Shown: positions 47,860 through 62,100 of the stretch, piece after piece | Layout of the letters: the number at the start of each line of letters is the position of its first letter | How positions within the stretch are numbered: position 1 is the stretch's first letter | Assembly: GCA_013399695.1 (NCBI GenBank) | Contig: VXAU01003702.1 | Location: 534,806 to 598,805 of the forward strand | From: Formicarius rufipectus | Taxonomy: Eukaryota > Chordata > Aves > Passeriformes > Formicariidae | Reading direction: 5' to 3' | DNA length: 64,000 bases | The notes under the pieces: generated by a model | Told to the model about the DNA's origin: nothing | Seen by the model: only the letters and a program-made list of their open reading frames with translations | Databases searched by the model: none | Made by a program: the position numbers and the translations under genes

Positions 47860-48260
47860 TCACAAATGTGTCTGCAGCTGAAGACGATTGTTGCCTGCTG
47901 TTTAATCAGAGGGAAATGCATCACGGTGATAAATCATTCCCATGGAGGCGTCTCACAGACAGTGTTTCCAGCTGGGGGCCCCGGGATGATCTGTCATCCA
48001 GGATGGTCTGCCACCTGACCAATGGTTCAGGCTCTCCAAATCATGTTCCAAAGGGGTTTCTTCTCTCCAGCTCTGGAAGAGGGGTGTTTCACATGCAGCT
48101 CTGTAACCTGATTTGACAGCTGACCACAAATACAAATTAGGGTAATTAGAATTACACACAGAAATAGGCCTGGGAGCTGAGATGATGAATCAACTCGTGT
48201 TTCATTGCTCAGCGCTATTTTTTTAATTAAAATCGAGCTGTTAATCTCACCCAATCCTCC
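47860..48260. promoter_or_regulatory. Candidate conserved non-coding element / enhancer
   Basis: A 400-base stretch unlike its surroundings: no simple repeats, several retained CpGs, and dense transcription-factor-like words. These include ATCACGGTGAT at 47920-47930 (a perfect palindrome around a central G), TGATTTGACAG at 48109-48119 (like a PBX-MEIS site with one extra T), an overlapping CAGCTG E-box at 48117-48122, TAATTA at 48143-48148 and TTAATTAA at 48223-48230. Overlapping open frames on both strands are not coding-like. Which gene it would serve is unknown; CHRM2, 17 kb upstream, is the nearest. Confidence 0.35.
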
Positions 48261-51200
48261 CCCAGCCCTGTTACCCTTCCTCTTTCCTTCCGTCCCTCAG
48301 CTGTCACCTGTGGGAAAGACCTAGCAGCAACCCTTCACCTTGTGCTTAGAGCCACAGACTTCTGAAATGGTGGAGATGCCAGGGGTGATCCTCTCCCCGC
48401 ACAAAAGGCTGCATTTGAACATGAACTTGTTTCCTTGTAGGCAGGAATCTTCCTTGAAACTAAGTTTTGGGGGTTATGAAAACCCTGTTCATCTTTAGGA
48501 TTATGTGAAATCAGTTGACAATAAAAATGAAGGAGGATTCTGAACCCTTTTTCTCTTCTGAAGTCACAGAATGCAAATTTTTGAAAATAACGAGATGAGG
48601 TGATTACTAGAGCCATCCAGCTGAAACATTTTTTTAGATGGCATTATTTATTTTATACATAAATTGATTCAGACACACAGATAATCCAAAGCATGTACTG
48701 AAGTGACTGTGAAACTTAATCCATTTGCAAACTTCTCATTTTACACTAAATGTAGGAAGGATCAAAGAGCTATATTTTTAACGGTGTGTAAGATTCCCCA
48801 CACAGTAAGAAAGCATGAGGGATGCCATTCGAGAATGTCATCTCTGTGTTTTTATGTTCACCACTTCTATTTATCCCTGGCAGCTTTCCTCATCTATGGC
48901 ATGTTTAGTAGAAAACAAAGAGGATATTTTGAAAACAGATCATTGTATTCTTATGGTTAAAAATCTTCTCACAACCTTTCCATTTCATCTCTGTGGGAAG
49001 TTCCATGGAACTGTCCCGTAAAATAAAAATATTAAAATTCTCAGTAAAAAGGGAGTGAAAGTGTGCAGGATAATCTATTTCCTGCGCTGAAATCATTACT
49101 AATACTGGTGAAATTCAGCATTACTGTTCTCTTTGAGCCAGCTATAACCCTATTTGGAAATGAGGTGGTCTGATACTCATTTGTCTTCATCAGCTATTTA
49201 TCTGCCTTTATCATGGCAATTTGCTACTCTTTATTAAACAAGTGAGCATCCATATAAACAAGAATCTATTTTTTTCTACCATCACTCTAGAAGTAAGACT
49301 ACTACTTAACAAGTACTCAAGATAAAAACTGGCATTAAGCCCAGAGCTTGCATGCCCTTCAGTGTGGGGAAAGATACCAGAGAGCAAATTCAGAATCTTT
49401 TCTCAAAATCCTAATATTTGAGTTCATAGATAAGGTATTGACTCTTTTAGTGCTGGAATAAAAAAATACATATTTGAGTCAAACAAAACCATTTGTTTAA
49501 CTTTGCTCAAAAATTATATTTGAGGGGAAAAAGAGTTATAATTTTAGAATGAATAATTGAAATATTTTCATGAAAATGTCAAAAAGAAAGAAAATCACCT
49601 TATATTTTAGTAAATGAAAAATTAAGGAAATTCATAGAAAAACAAGCACTGATTCATTGAAGTAGATTTTAACAGAATATCTAGTGAGAAGACATTTTGT
49701 TTGACCAATTTTTTATTATTATTATAATTAACTTTATATCAACTTATGAAACAGAAATTAATTGCAAAACTTTAACTTCAATATGATCGCCTTGTCTGAT
49801 CTTCTGCATAAGGGAGGCCATGGGCTACCATCAAGTGATTCCTACAGCAAGTTCAGAAATTCCACTTGTATTAAAACTGGTTTTATAGAAAACTTTCTGC
49901 TGAATCTTGAGGCAGTTTTAAAATAATCCTGGTTTAATGACAGCAGTTTCTGACAGGTATAATCCATTTCTCTTAAAGATGCTTCAGTGATTGATTATTC
50001 TTACCTTAAGCATTTGCCATTGATTTTGTTCTGAATTTGAGTAGCTTCAGCTCTCAGCCATAAGAGCCATTTGGAGGTTTTTATACTTTCAGAAGTTTAT
50101 AGTGTTGTCTCCTAATAAATCTGCTCCTCTCATATGCACTTATCTACTGTGGACAGGCACCATTTACCTTTAAAGATAAACAAAAAAGACTTTTTATAGT
50201 AAAAAAGATTTTCCAGGACCACAGTATGTCTTGTAGCTCCTTTCTAGACTTTTCAGTTTGTCAATATGCTTTTAAAAATATGAAATAGAGCTGATTGTGA
50301 ACACTGTTTTATTTGAAACACATTTTCTCAATGTAAAATTAGGCTTTCCATGGAAACATATTGTTTTACAGAAGATTGCTGAACTGTTCAACAATGAAAA
50401 TACTTTCCAGGGATATGGCTGACACATGTTCAAGACACCGAAGTTCAAAGCAGAGATCTCAAATCTTTAACTCTCATAATCTGAGGAATTGACCTAATCA
50501 CTAAACCAGCAGTGATCTACATTGCTTGTCTCCAGCTGGAGTTATTGCAGTTTTTGTCACTGAAAAACTGAGAAAATAGTAGTTCATCATGTGTTGCACA
50601 AGACTTCTCTTGACACCACTCCTGGCATGAAAATCCTGGGTTCAAAGTTCTGATCCAAATCCAGCAGAGCAGACACCCACAAACCTTGAACCATGACCTG
50701 GTAGGAAAAACACCATCTTGGGTGTCCTTCTGAGAGACTACTCAAAAAGATAAATACGCCCAAGCTCTGCTGCAGCACTCCCAGAGGATGGGAGCTCTGC
50801 TGTGACAGGGAAAGGAGATGGCTGCATCTGGGGGCCATGAATGAGACTCAAATGTATCAGGTGCCAAGATGTACCCAGGCTTCAAGGGACTCATGAGGCA
50901 CTCAATCCAGTCACCTGAATTTGAGTCCACAATGACCCAGGGGAGTGGTATCACTACTTGACACAGTCTAGTTTGACTTCCTTTGTGTTCTCTTGTTTTT
51001 GCACAACAAATATCAAACAATTTCATTTGCAAGCCTGAAAGAATGACTATGCCTTGAAACACCCTGCAAAACAACATTCCTACTTTTCAGATAGTCTTGG
51101 TTTAAATATAAAAACTGCCTATAGTCTCACTACATATGGTGGTAATTGCTTGGCTCTGCTTATGATTGATCTTTATTTACACAATCAAGGACATCTCATT

Positions 51201-54200
51201 CTTCCAGCTGGAGACAAGATTTCTACAGCTGATGCGGCTGAGGGAACTGAGTAAAGGGAAAGGCATGAGGACAAAGAGGATGAAAACAGGAAACCCAGGG
51301 AGATTTGCCATTAGTTGCACATAGAAAGGCAACTCCAAAAATTAAAGTGAAAATATTTCTAGTCCTTAATTACCTACCAGCTGCCTCACCTATTCGGGAA
51401 AGCCAGGTCTCTGAGAAATGAGGAGCATCCCACATCTTCTAGAGTCCTCTCTTGCTCTGCAAATTGGCATTAACAATATTTATCTCTCCTATAACTTCTG
51501 TCATTCATACAGGCGATCAGTTTTGAAAGATAGACATAGCCTTCTCCCTCCCTCTGTGACAAGAAATAAAAAGCAGTTCAGGCAGGAGATTTTCTATGAC
51601 TGGAAGGGGGGGGTCTGACTGTGTTTTCCCAAAATACAGATATAATTACTGGACCTCAGGCAAAGAGAAAGAGAGATAGAGAAAGAATATGTGCCTGCAG
51701 GCACACAACTTTACAGCTTAACTAGTTCCTGCACAATTCTTCCAGGTAACAGTACTTTTCAGCTGTTGCATGCCCCAAACCACCTGGGAGCCAGGTTCTT
51801 ATTTGTCTCAAGCACAGGATAGCATTTAGTGTTTAGAGTGGGGTTTTTTTAATGACTATCCAACTTGTGCTGTTTATTTCAATACTTGTTCCAGCCTCTC
51901 AACACACAGAAACTTTCCCAGAAGAATGACAGGAGCCAGTGAAGTGGCTGTTTCTCTCCCAGGTAACATGGGTGTAATTTGTAAAACCCTGTTCACAATT
52001 TCCTCTATATAAAGTGCAATGTTTCAAAGATGTGCACAAGTACTCTGTAGGACTACACCTTATACATACAAGTTTGCCTTTGAAGTTTGTCTTTTCAATA
52101 TAGAATGATGTGGTAGAATATTTGTGATTTATCAGCTTGAATAGGCTCCCCTCATGAGTGTGTTTTTCCTCTTTACCTCTGGATGGGCAAGGGATTTATT
52201 CTCACCAGATTTTTTCCCAAGACAACTAACTCCATCTTCTCTGTTGACTCCTGAATAATTCTTCCATTTCAGAAGACAATAACTTACAGTGGGGTTTTTT
52301 CTTTGGTTTGCTTTTTTATTTGTAGACACCCAAAAAGTTTTTCTTGGAAATTTTTGTCAACTAGCAACACGCTTTCTTTTCTCCTCTGCCTTTCATTCAT
52401 CTCCCCTAAACCAGTGGACTTTCAGGGCCACCAGAGCAGTCTGAAGGAGTGGGGTGTATAGAAAAGCATACTGATAGTAAACATGACGTTTTCAATATGT
52501 ACAAGTGTTTTGACTACAGGTTAATTCAGGATATCCCAATGTCTACTGGCAAAACAATGATGCTTCTCACTGAAATACATTCCTGGTTCCAAATTTTAAA
52601 GTGATGATATGTGGCAATTTTTTTCTTTTTAAATCCCACAATTATAAAATTTCTATCCAAACCTGCCTAACACTCTCACCCTTTAACTAATAAAAGCTCA
52701 ATCTCTTGGTTTTTCAAGCCTCTAAATACAAGCCAGTAAAATTTCCAGGGAAAACAGACATCTTTCATGAAAAAAGTATTTAAATGACAGAGCTACATAC
52801 CCCTAAATTTATATTTCAACAGGAGGATTCTCATTAAATATGATTGCATGTTTTAAAAGGTGCAATATGTTCTTGGTTTCACAAACCACTACATGGGCAA
52901 AAAGAGAACACAGAGAGCTGTGCCTTCCCTGAGGTGGTGGTCAAAGGGAAGGACTTTAATAAAATGCCTGTAAAAGACACCTGGACAGCTTGTGTCAAAC
53001 AGGAGTAGCTCTCTATCACCCATTTCACAAGCCCAACCCTGGACCTCCAGGCTCAGTAGTGAGGAGGCAAGGGCTGCAGCTGCTGCTACACAGGCACAGC
53101 ACCATTTCACCCTAGGAAAACAATCGGTGTCACAGCAGATTAGGATAAAATCCTTTTCCAGAGTGGGGAATTTCTTGATTACCATAAGCTGTAACCTCAT
53201 TAAAATATCACAAGGAAAAATAATATTTCTAACATTCACAGTGCTTTTGGTTTTTTAATTCACTTATCCTCACCAGGAGGGGTTATCAAAAGTGTGGGAG
53301 GACAACTCCTCTTAACCAGAAGCAGCCTTCAAGGGCAAACAGCTCTGATCCAGGCTCCTGTGGAAGGGGGAAGAGACAGTCCCCAAAGGAACTAAATCTT
53401 CAAAGGCTAGCAGGAAAACTATTGTGGGCGAAAGCAAAGTGTGTGCACCACTCAAATTAACTGCCCTTTTTTCCTTGATTTCAGCTCCCAAAACTGATAC
53501 AAATAAAAACTGAGGTTTATTTTTTTCCCCTTCTTTTACCAATGTACTGCTTTTGGACTCCATTGGGCCACACTTTGCAAACAAACCCCAAAATTGGTAT
53601 TGATGATGCTGCAGAAAATGAATAGTGTAGGAGTTAGGCTGGATACAAAATGTGGGTAAAATACTGGCAACTCTGTGAATGGTGAGGTGGCAACAGAACA
53701 GTGGAAACAGTCAGAAAGCTACTGCCTTACCAGTTTGCAGTTGTTATGATATCTGTGGAGAGCAGCACTCCAGCTGAGCTGAACCAATGAAACCCAATGG
53801 ATAGCTTATTCCAAGCTTTCACAGAAAACAAATGATGGCTTAGGGAGAAATGTGATGGATTTTCAGTAGGAATACAAGTACAGATCTCCCTCCATTTAAA
53901 GCAATGCTTGGCTGCTGTTTCTAAGCATTATATAAATTATTGGGCAGACTGATGGGGTGGACTCCAACCTTTAGGTAGTTCATTTCCTCCAGCAGTGCGC
54001 TCCTGCTCAGTAGGATATATGGGTCTAGATTAATATCAAACTGGAATTACATTTTTAGAAAAAGCCCTTGTTTTCTTTCTGTATTGGATTAAAGGCCAGA
54101 ACTCTGTGAGATGATCAGGAGAATCAGACATTGTGCTCAAAGATGCTCAGGTCCCTGCTGCTCTGGAATTTGCTTCATCCCAGGCACAAGCACCCCTCAG

Positions 54201-56029
54201 CAAGATACAATGTCAGTCTCCACAGGGTTATACATTTGGCAATGCTGCACATTCCTTGCACATGCAACAAATAAGTTTTGAGCAAAAAAAGAACATGAAC
54301 GGGTCAAGTTCCATTTTTCTCACATGTTGACATTAGCTGAGAATCAAGAGAGTTCAAGTAACCCACCCCAAGCAACTGAAAGGGATAAAAAGAAATTTTG
54401 TTTGAAACTGCAATACAATGACTAAATAAGTAAATAGTATCTCATACATATCCTGTCACACAGAGATATAAAAGGGTATGCAGCCAACAATTACACTGAA
54501 AAGTGCATATGGTATGAAAGATTATACAAAGTAAATGTAAAGGTTATTTCTAAAGAATTTAACTTATTACAGCAGAAAACTTACCCAGGTTAAATCCATG
54601 AGCTAAAGTCACAGAGGTATTTTTAAGGTATCAAAAGATGAGAATGTGTACATGAGCATAAAAGTAATAGAAGGAGAGAACCTTCTCCATTGTGTTCTTT
54701 CATTTACTTTTATTATTTGCATAAACTTATATCAATAAATACCTATTTAAGGTGGTAAAATATTGCAATATTGCCTTATCTTAATCTGAGTTATAAATTT
54801 ATCAGTTATTTATCAGCTGCTTTTTGAACAGACCAAGCTCTTCTGACCTGTGTCAATTAAATGTGGCTATTATCTTACTTGGTAACACAGAAGTTTAACT
54901 GGCTTAAGCAGCCTTTACTTTTTCTCATTTATGAAAAATCACCATCAGTGTTTTACCTTGTTCCATCTGTAATGATTTCCACACACTATTTACTTTACTG
55001 TCACATAGGATATCTTAACATTTGGATCTACCAAAAGGCTTAGTAATGACTGCTAACTTTACTAATTCACATGTGCTCTTCAAATAAAAGTCCATTCAGC
55101 ATGATATGAAGAATGGGAAGTCTGCAGTATCCTGCAAGGAAAAAAAGAAGAAAAACCCAAAACAATTCTGTTCTGAAAGGACTATCACAAAGAATATTTA
55201 TTGCTATATATTTACAAATCATTAAAATGATGTTCTCCATTCTGCTCTAGTGAGGCTTTGAATTTTTAAGTAAAAGAAAAACACAGAAAGAAATAGCATA
55301 AACTTTTTAAAACAAATTGCTGACTTACTGAAAGCTTCTAATCAGCAGCTATAACATTTCAGTTGGAATTATTTAGCATAAAGTATCTAAGATATGTCCC
55401 CTTTAGGTTCCTGCAGGGCTTTTATTGTCCTAAGTACACAACCAAAGAACAAAACTGTGTGCCTCCAACTCATCTAAAAATTATTTCTGGGACAACCTGT
55501 TAGTTTGTTCTTCATGCAGAGTGTGTCACTGTATTAATTTTGAACAAAAAAATTATTCATATTCAAATTCCAAATAGTCCACATGCTTTGGCTGGTTTTC
55601 CTTTGGTCCCTTCCATTAAGCAATCATGAAAATTTTATAAACTCAGTTTTGCATAAGAACTCAAATGTTTATTTATTTATGGACTGACAGTGAATAGCCA
55701 AGGTACATATGCTTACCTCTTTGAAAAGAACACGCCTTTGCATCATCATGGGCTAGATCCTCAGTGTTAATTTAGTGCAGAAAAAGCTTGAATTTTCAGT
55801 TTCCTTTAGTACATAGAACAAGGACTCATTTTTAAAAAAATAAAAAAAAGAAGGAGTTGGTTACCTCTGTCTTATACTCAACTTGCTCTTCAATCTATAT
55901 TAAGCAGTTGTAATTACTGCCATGTATAAACAGGGTCCTTTTTGTGTCCCTTTTGAACTTCTATAGACAAATGCTGCTTCAAGATAAAAACATTAAGCCT
56001 AAAAAGACACATTTTACTGTCATGGTAGC
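48261..56029. other. Downstream flank, no gene seen
   Basis: AT-rich single-copy-like DNA. No exon, RNA gene or recognisable mobile element was found. A short G run occurs near 51607 and (ATT)n near 49712. Open frames of up to 116 residues overlap on opposite strands and show no domain. The interval around 50590-51000 is slightly richer in G and C than its surroundings but I cannot identify it. Confidence 0.6.
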
Positions 56030-56160
56030 ATGGGATTACTAATCCCAGAATGCCCTACACTGGGCACCATAAAGGACTGCTGCCTGTTAATCCTCATTGA
56101 TAGCTCAGCTCCACACAACTATTCATTCACTCCCTAAGCGGGATGGAGAGAAAATTAGAG
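56030..56160. promoter_or_regulatory. Candidate regulatory element with homeodomain palindrome
   Basis: GGGATTACTAATCCC at 56032-56046 is a perfect inverted repeat around one C, with two OTX/PITX/CRX-type half-sites (GGATTA/TAATCC). A third TAATCC lies at 56088-56093. Overlapping it, CCCAGAATGC at 56044-56053 matches the core of the ZNF143 element, but the ACTA normally found upstream is closer than in the usual spacing. Retained complexity and motif density suggest regulatory DNA; this is inference. Confidence 0.3.
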
Positions 56161-59100
56161 GGGGAAAAATAAGAAACCATGTGGATTGAGATAAAGACAG
56201 TTTACTATGTGAAGCAAAAGCTGCATATCTAATAAAAGCAAAATAAGGGCCTCATTCACTACTTCCCATCAGCAGGCAGGTGTTTGGCCATATCCAGAAA
56301 AGCAGGGCTCCATCACAGCTAAGCAGTCAGGGAAGACAAACACCATCACTCTGAATGTCCCACTTTCCCCTTCTTCCCCCAGCTTTTTATTACTGAACAC
56401 AACGTCTTATGGCATGAAATAGCCCTCCATGGTCATTTGGAGTCAGCTGCCCCCTCTGTGACCCTTCCCAGCTTCCTACGCACCTCCAGCCTCCTCGCTG
56501 GTGGGGAAGTATGAGAAGTAGAAAAGGCCTTTCATGTTCTCAGCACTGTTGTCATCACAAAACCCAAACAGCAACATACAAGTTACTGTGAAGAAAATTA
56601 ATTATTTCTGTATCTTTTCAAGCCTGCTAGCTTAATTGGAATAGAGGAATAGAAAATTGGATTCAATGATTTATGTTCTGGATCCCACACACGGTGCCTG
56701 ATTCTGCCTTGCCTTGCATTTTCTCTCTACACCTACGAGAGGGAAATTGAGATTATAAACATGAGCTATTTTCCATTGGAAATGATCACATATCTTAAGA
56801 AAGCATTGTGAGCAGATGGCTTTCTGAAGCCAAACACCACGTAGGTGTGAGCTGCTCAAACTGCCCTCCACAAATCCTTCATCTCATCCCTTTCCATTTT
56901 AACCTGTCCCAGTACAAGAGATTGAGGGAAGGGATAGACTGGGCTACTTATGCTTCTACTCATGTACTATGTCAATCCTGAGGCTGATGTACTCGATAAT
57001 TCCTTTGCAGGTTTTAATGAGAAAGGTTGAAACCACCACCACCTCCTCCCTACCTTTCTTTTTTCCTTTCCTGGTAATAAGAGGGACAAATTAAATATTG
57101 TTCTTACATGCAATCAGTCACTGATTAAATGCAGTCATCTCCCTCTATGTATGTCCACAGTCTTTTAATACATTTACAATGTGTCACACAAAACAAATAT
57201 TAGCCATAGGCAACAGAGGAAAGCAAAATAAAGTTTAGCAAAATAAATGGACTTATACTCATGGGTCTCAAGGAGTTGCTCATAGCTCATTACAAGATCC
57301 AACAAAATCTAATGACACTTCAAGAGGGCTTTAGAAAACAATCATCATGCTGTTACTCTGTGAATAGTCTCAGAAATATTGGGTTAACAGAAAAGGCACT
57401 TGAAAAGAAAATAAAGCATCTCTTTTAAATTGAGTGTGCTACAGGTCACAAAGCTTGTAGGAGTATTTTATTCACACGAAATGCAAGAAGGATGTGAAAC
57501 ACATTTTTCCTGATAAACAACGCTGGTCTTCAAGCAAGTGAGATAATTACAGCTACACTTGTCTTGGGGATGGCATGTGCCACAGGGGAAAAGAAAGACA
57601 TCTGAAAGTCCCATCTCATTCCCACCTTTCTTCTCTATTCCTGGAGACTATAAATTACAGAAGCCTACCAGAAAAAGGCTTTCTCAGCACTTGTTCCCTT
57701 TCCCTCTCTCCTTAGGGTATTGCCAAGTCCATATAATGCTATAAACCTCTTTTTAATACTCCATCAACGTTAACAAATTGCTCCTAATACTGACATCATA
57801 AATATACGAGTCTAACACTTGCCTAATTGCTCTTCTCTATGTGGATATTGAGTTTTGAAGGTGAGAAAGTAATAAACTTTTGTATATTTATGGTTACAGT
57901 GAGAAAGGAAAACCTTTGCTTCACCTAACACACAATTTTTTGTTTGGAGGTGTGTTTATGAGTGCCCATACATTTTTTTGTATGCCTATACATGGACACA
58001 GGCTGATACCTGTGTGAATGTTTGACTGTGCATCCCTTTTTTCAGCTTACATTTCTAGCAGGTTAGCTGGTGGCATCTGATAGTTTATATATGTTTATTT
58101 GTTGTGCACTAAAACTTTCAGTTTTCAGCCACTCCTTCAGTGGCTCCCATGGCACTGTCTGGGTTTCTGCCCATAGGAATGCTGCAAGGGAAAGGAAGAG
58201 CTTTTTTCCAGTGTCAATTTATCTCCAACAAAACTGTTTCCACTGTCACCAGAGAAATAAATCTGGAAATTGTAACTACTGTACAGGTTATTCTGAAATA
58301 GGTCAGTGACACTTTGACAAATGAACTGTATTCATTCTTGCTTTGCATTAGAGCTGCAGGGAACTTCAACTTCCTTGGGAGATTCAGGAAATAACAAGGT
58401 GGAACTAGTTAAATATTATCAGGTAAAAACATACAGTGTGATGGAAATTAATCTTCACCTTCACAATCTCCTTGCATCATTTCTGAATTATGTTGATTCC
58501 TCATCAATTGAGAAAACTATTTTTCCAATGCAGAAACCAGCAATCAGCAGGTACCACTCCATCAGGATACAACAAGGATGACATGTCAGACCCATCTTTG
58601 ACCTATTAGAGTCTTTCCTCACCTGTGATGTAGTATAGTTGTTTTAAAAGTAGATCTCCAAAGATAGACACAGACAGACTTTGTTTAAGATGTTGTGACA
58701 CTTCTCTCTAACTCTGTTAAGTGCATTTTCAGTGTAATGACATGCCACAATGCCTTGTCAAAGATCACAGTCAGTGAATAGGGGAATTGTGCCAAAACTA
58801 ATTGAGGGAATTTGTGAAATCAGAAATTTGAAGTCATTGCAGAGATTAATTCAAACTAGAAGAGTTCTAATAAAAGCTGGACTGATATAGAAGATGGATA
58901 GCAAGTTTTTGCTCTCTCTTAGTTTCTTGTTTTTTCTGCTCCATTCCCTTAGTTAAAATCTAGTTCAAATCCTTGAAAAAGATGCTGGTTCAACATAATT
59001 TTGAAAATATTATTTTGAATTTCTTGGTAATTCAAATTCTTCACCTTTTGGGGGGAAGGAAGAGTTGTAGGTGGGTAAGAAAAAAGCATGCATATATGTA

Positions 59101-62100
59101 GCCACAATTTACTGATGCAGCACTTCAGATGTGGAAATACTGACAGTGAATTTTGACTTTTATCCACAATATCAAAATTTGAAAACCCAAAACAACTGAA
59201 ATACTGCAATCATTTCTGGAAAAAGCAAATTTTCAGTTCCCTGAGAAAGGTCATCTGGGGCAGCAAAACTAATTTAATGTGAATATGTCATGCTTTCTTT
59301 TGACTAAAGGACTCATTATATAAACCAACATCATCATTGCTTTAGTCATAGCAGTTTTCACTTCGAGATTTCAGAACATTGCCAATATTTATTTTTCCTC
59401 AACCTCTTTCTGAATATGTATAAATAAATTCAGGCCATATATATTGACCTTTAACAGCAACAGTTTCATTGCTCTAGTCATAAGAGACTATAAATTGACA
59501 TTAAAAAAGATACTACGCTTTCTTTCCATTCATACCTCACACAAAAAATTCAAGAGTAGTAGCCCAGGCAAAACTCCGGGGTATAGCAAAGAACAGAAGA
59601 ATTTCATAGACTCAAAATCTCAAACATAAAAAGCCAAATTTTAGACCATCCTGGATGCATTTTGCAGTAATTTAAAAGCCAGAAATTTCTCTGCAGTCTA
59701 CATAGGCACTCATATATCAACAAAAGTGTGGGGTTTGGGTTTGTCTGGTGCAGAGCCAAGAGCTGTACTCAATTCCAACTCAGAATATTCTATTATTCTA
59801 TGTAAAGGTCTGTGTGCCTCTTCGCTCACAGACAAGGCAAAGGAAAAAAAGGTTGACAGGTAAGGATTCTTCACTTCAAACTGTAGCATGTGAGGGAGCA
59901 AGACCAATACTAAGGATTTTTCACCATTTCAATTTCTTGCTGGTGTGAGGATGTGAATTTGAAGCTACTAAACACTGCAATGTCTTTACTAGTCTTTGCT
60001 CTACTTGCAGCATTCACTTCCCTCAACAGTTCCTTTATCTGGAGAGCAGAGGAACAAAGCACTTCCCCCAAACTGAAACAGCAGAAAACTGTATTCTCTC
60101 AACCTTTAAATAAGGTGTGTGTGCTGCTGTTGTCTCTACCTGTGATTTGCTCAGGTGGGAGCTGCCAAGGCTTTCAGCATGGTGAGCATCAAGAGGCATC
60201 CATTGCCCACTATACCTAACGCATAACTTGACTACAGCTGCCTGCCTCTCTCATCCACTCTTCTAGCTTGCAGCAAAAGAGCTGCATCAGGAAATGAAGA
60301 CAAACCTTTTCCCACTTTTTTCCCACAAATAGTTAACTAGAATTTATTTTTACTATGCAGTTACTGAAAACAAACAAACAAAAAAACCCAACAAAAACAA
60401 ACAAACCAAAACAAGCAAAAAAAAAAACCTGCACTAAAACAAAATCAGTAAACAGTAAAAATTCTTGAACAAAAATAAGTGACTGATTCTTCAGAAAGCA
60501 GTGCCTTATTACCCATAAATAATCCCACCATACCACTGTGACACTCTAGTCTGGCCAACAGCACAACACAGATCATGAAATTTTCAGAAGTGAATTATTT
60601 ATGTTTGGACAAGTGGGTCTTCTGTGGAAGAATGATCGTTTTTTATGTCATAGTTTTCAAGAACAGAAAATCCATCACAATGCAGTAGAAATTCTTCCAG
60701 GCTTAATTACATTCATGGTTTAAATTGTACTTCACATTTTAAGGAATTGTGTCTCAGGAATGTAATTTGAAATGTTCAGATTAGTAGAAGGCTTCAAGTT
60801 CAGAAAAAAAGTCAAATAATCTTTCTGCAGGACAGAACATATTGATTCTTTGAATACTTTTTATTTATTATTTTAATTTTTTCAATGTTTGAAAAATACA
60901 ACTCTCAAACTGACACATCTGTCTGACCTTCAGTGTGTTTGAGGTGGTTATAGAAATGCATAGGGTCTTTGCTTTTGCTTTAGTCTTTGCACCACTTGGA
61001 ACTGATAATGACATATGTATGCTGGCTAACACTCCCCTGAAGGAACCTGAAGTGATGGGAATATTTACCTCATCAGACAGGCTTCCTGTAAAAACTACTT
61101 CTTCTCTTGATAAAGCACCTACCCTTGTTTGACCCTGCATTTGTTGTCAAGATAATATCTTGCTAAGGCTGACACAAGCTCAGCATAATTTTCCTTCACT
61201 AGAAGCTCAAATGAGGTCAAAAGAGAAGAAGGCAAGATTCAATTTAATTGTAAATATCTATAAAATTAGTGTGAGATAATTTGGTTTATGACCTATGAGT
61301 CAAAAAGGGCTAAGGCTTCAGTTCCTAATGTGGCCCTTGATCCTACTGTCTGACAGAAACATCCACTTTTGCACTCTCTATGTATGTATAAGTCAGTGAA
61401 ACAGCACAACAGTCCTATCCACCTATTTCATAAAGAACTAATATATTTGCATATCTTACAGTCACATACTCTGTAACAAGTACACCAACTGCAATCAATG
61501 GCAATACTTCTGTAGGCTGAAAAATATGAATCAACAACTACTACACTGTATTTCAAATAAAAGGAAAAAAAAAGAAATTTTTTTTCATATTTTACTTTCC
61601 AAACTAAGGAAAAAATCCCACATTTTTTCCACTCCAAGCTGTTTTTCTTCCAGTTTAAGGCTTATATCTTCAAAAGTTCCTTTAATGGGAAGTGCAAGAC
61701 AATTGCACTAAATAAGTTTACCTTTCCCAATACCTTCTATATTAAAAAATTGACCTGCGCCATTGATTCCAACCCCAGGGTATTGACAACACAGAATTTC
61801 AAACAGATATAAGAGATTGTTGCTGACCTCTGGCTCAGCAAAGGATCTTGTGAGAAGGTGTCTCCATCTCAAGTGTAACTGAGTGCTGAGATTTTTGCCT
61901 GGGGAGACCAGGAGGTTGGTGTCATGTAGGATCCAAAGCAACTCAATTATTTTAAAGTAAAATGACAACTGAGGCTTCTCTAAAACTTCTCCTCTGTCAG
62001 CTCAAGGGCCACAGACAAGATGCAGTCACTGTGCTCTTCTTTATGGAAGAGAAAAAATTGTTATCTCCAATGCAAAGCACTTGTAATTAGAACTCCTTCA

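Noticed and set aside
50587..51077. Overlapping minus-strand open frames of 83 and 111 codons as a gene
   Set aside because: Two different frames compete, no domain is visible, and no consistent splice structure was found.
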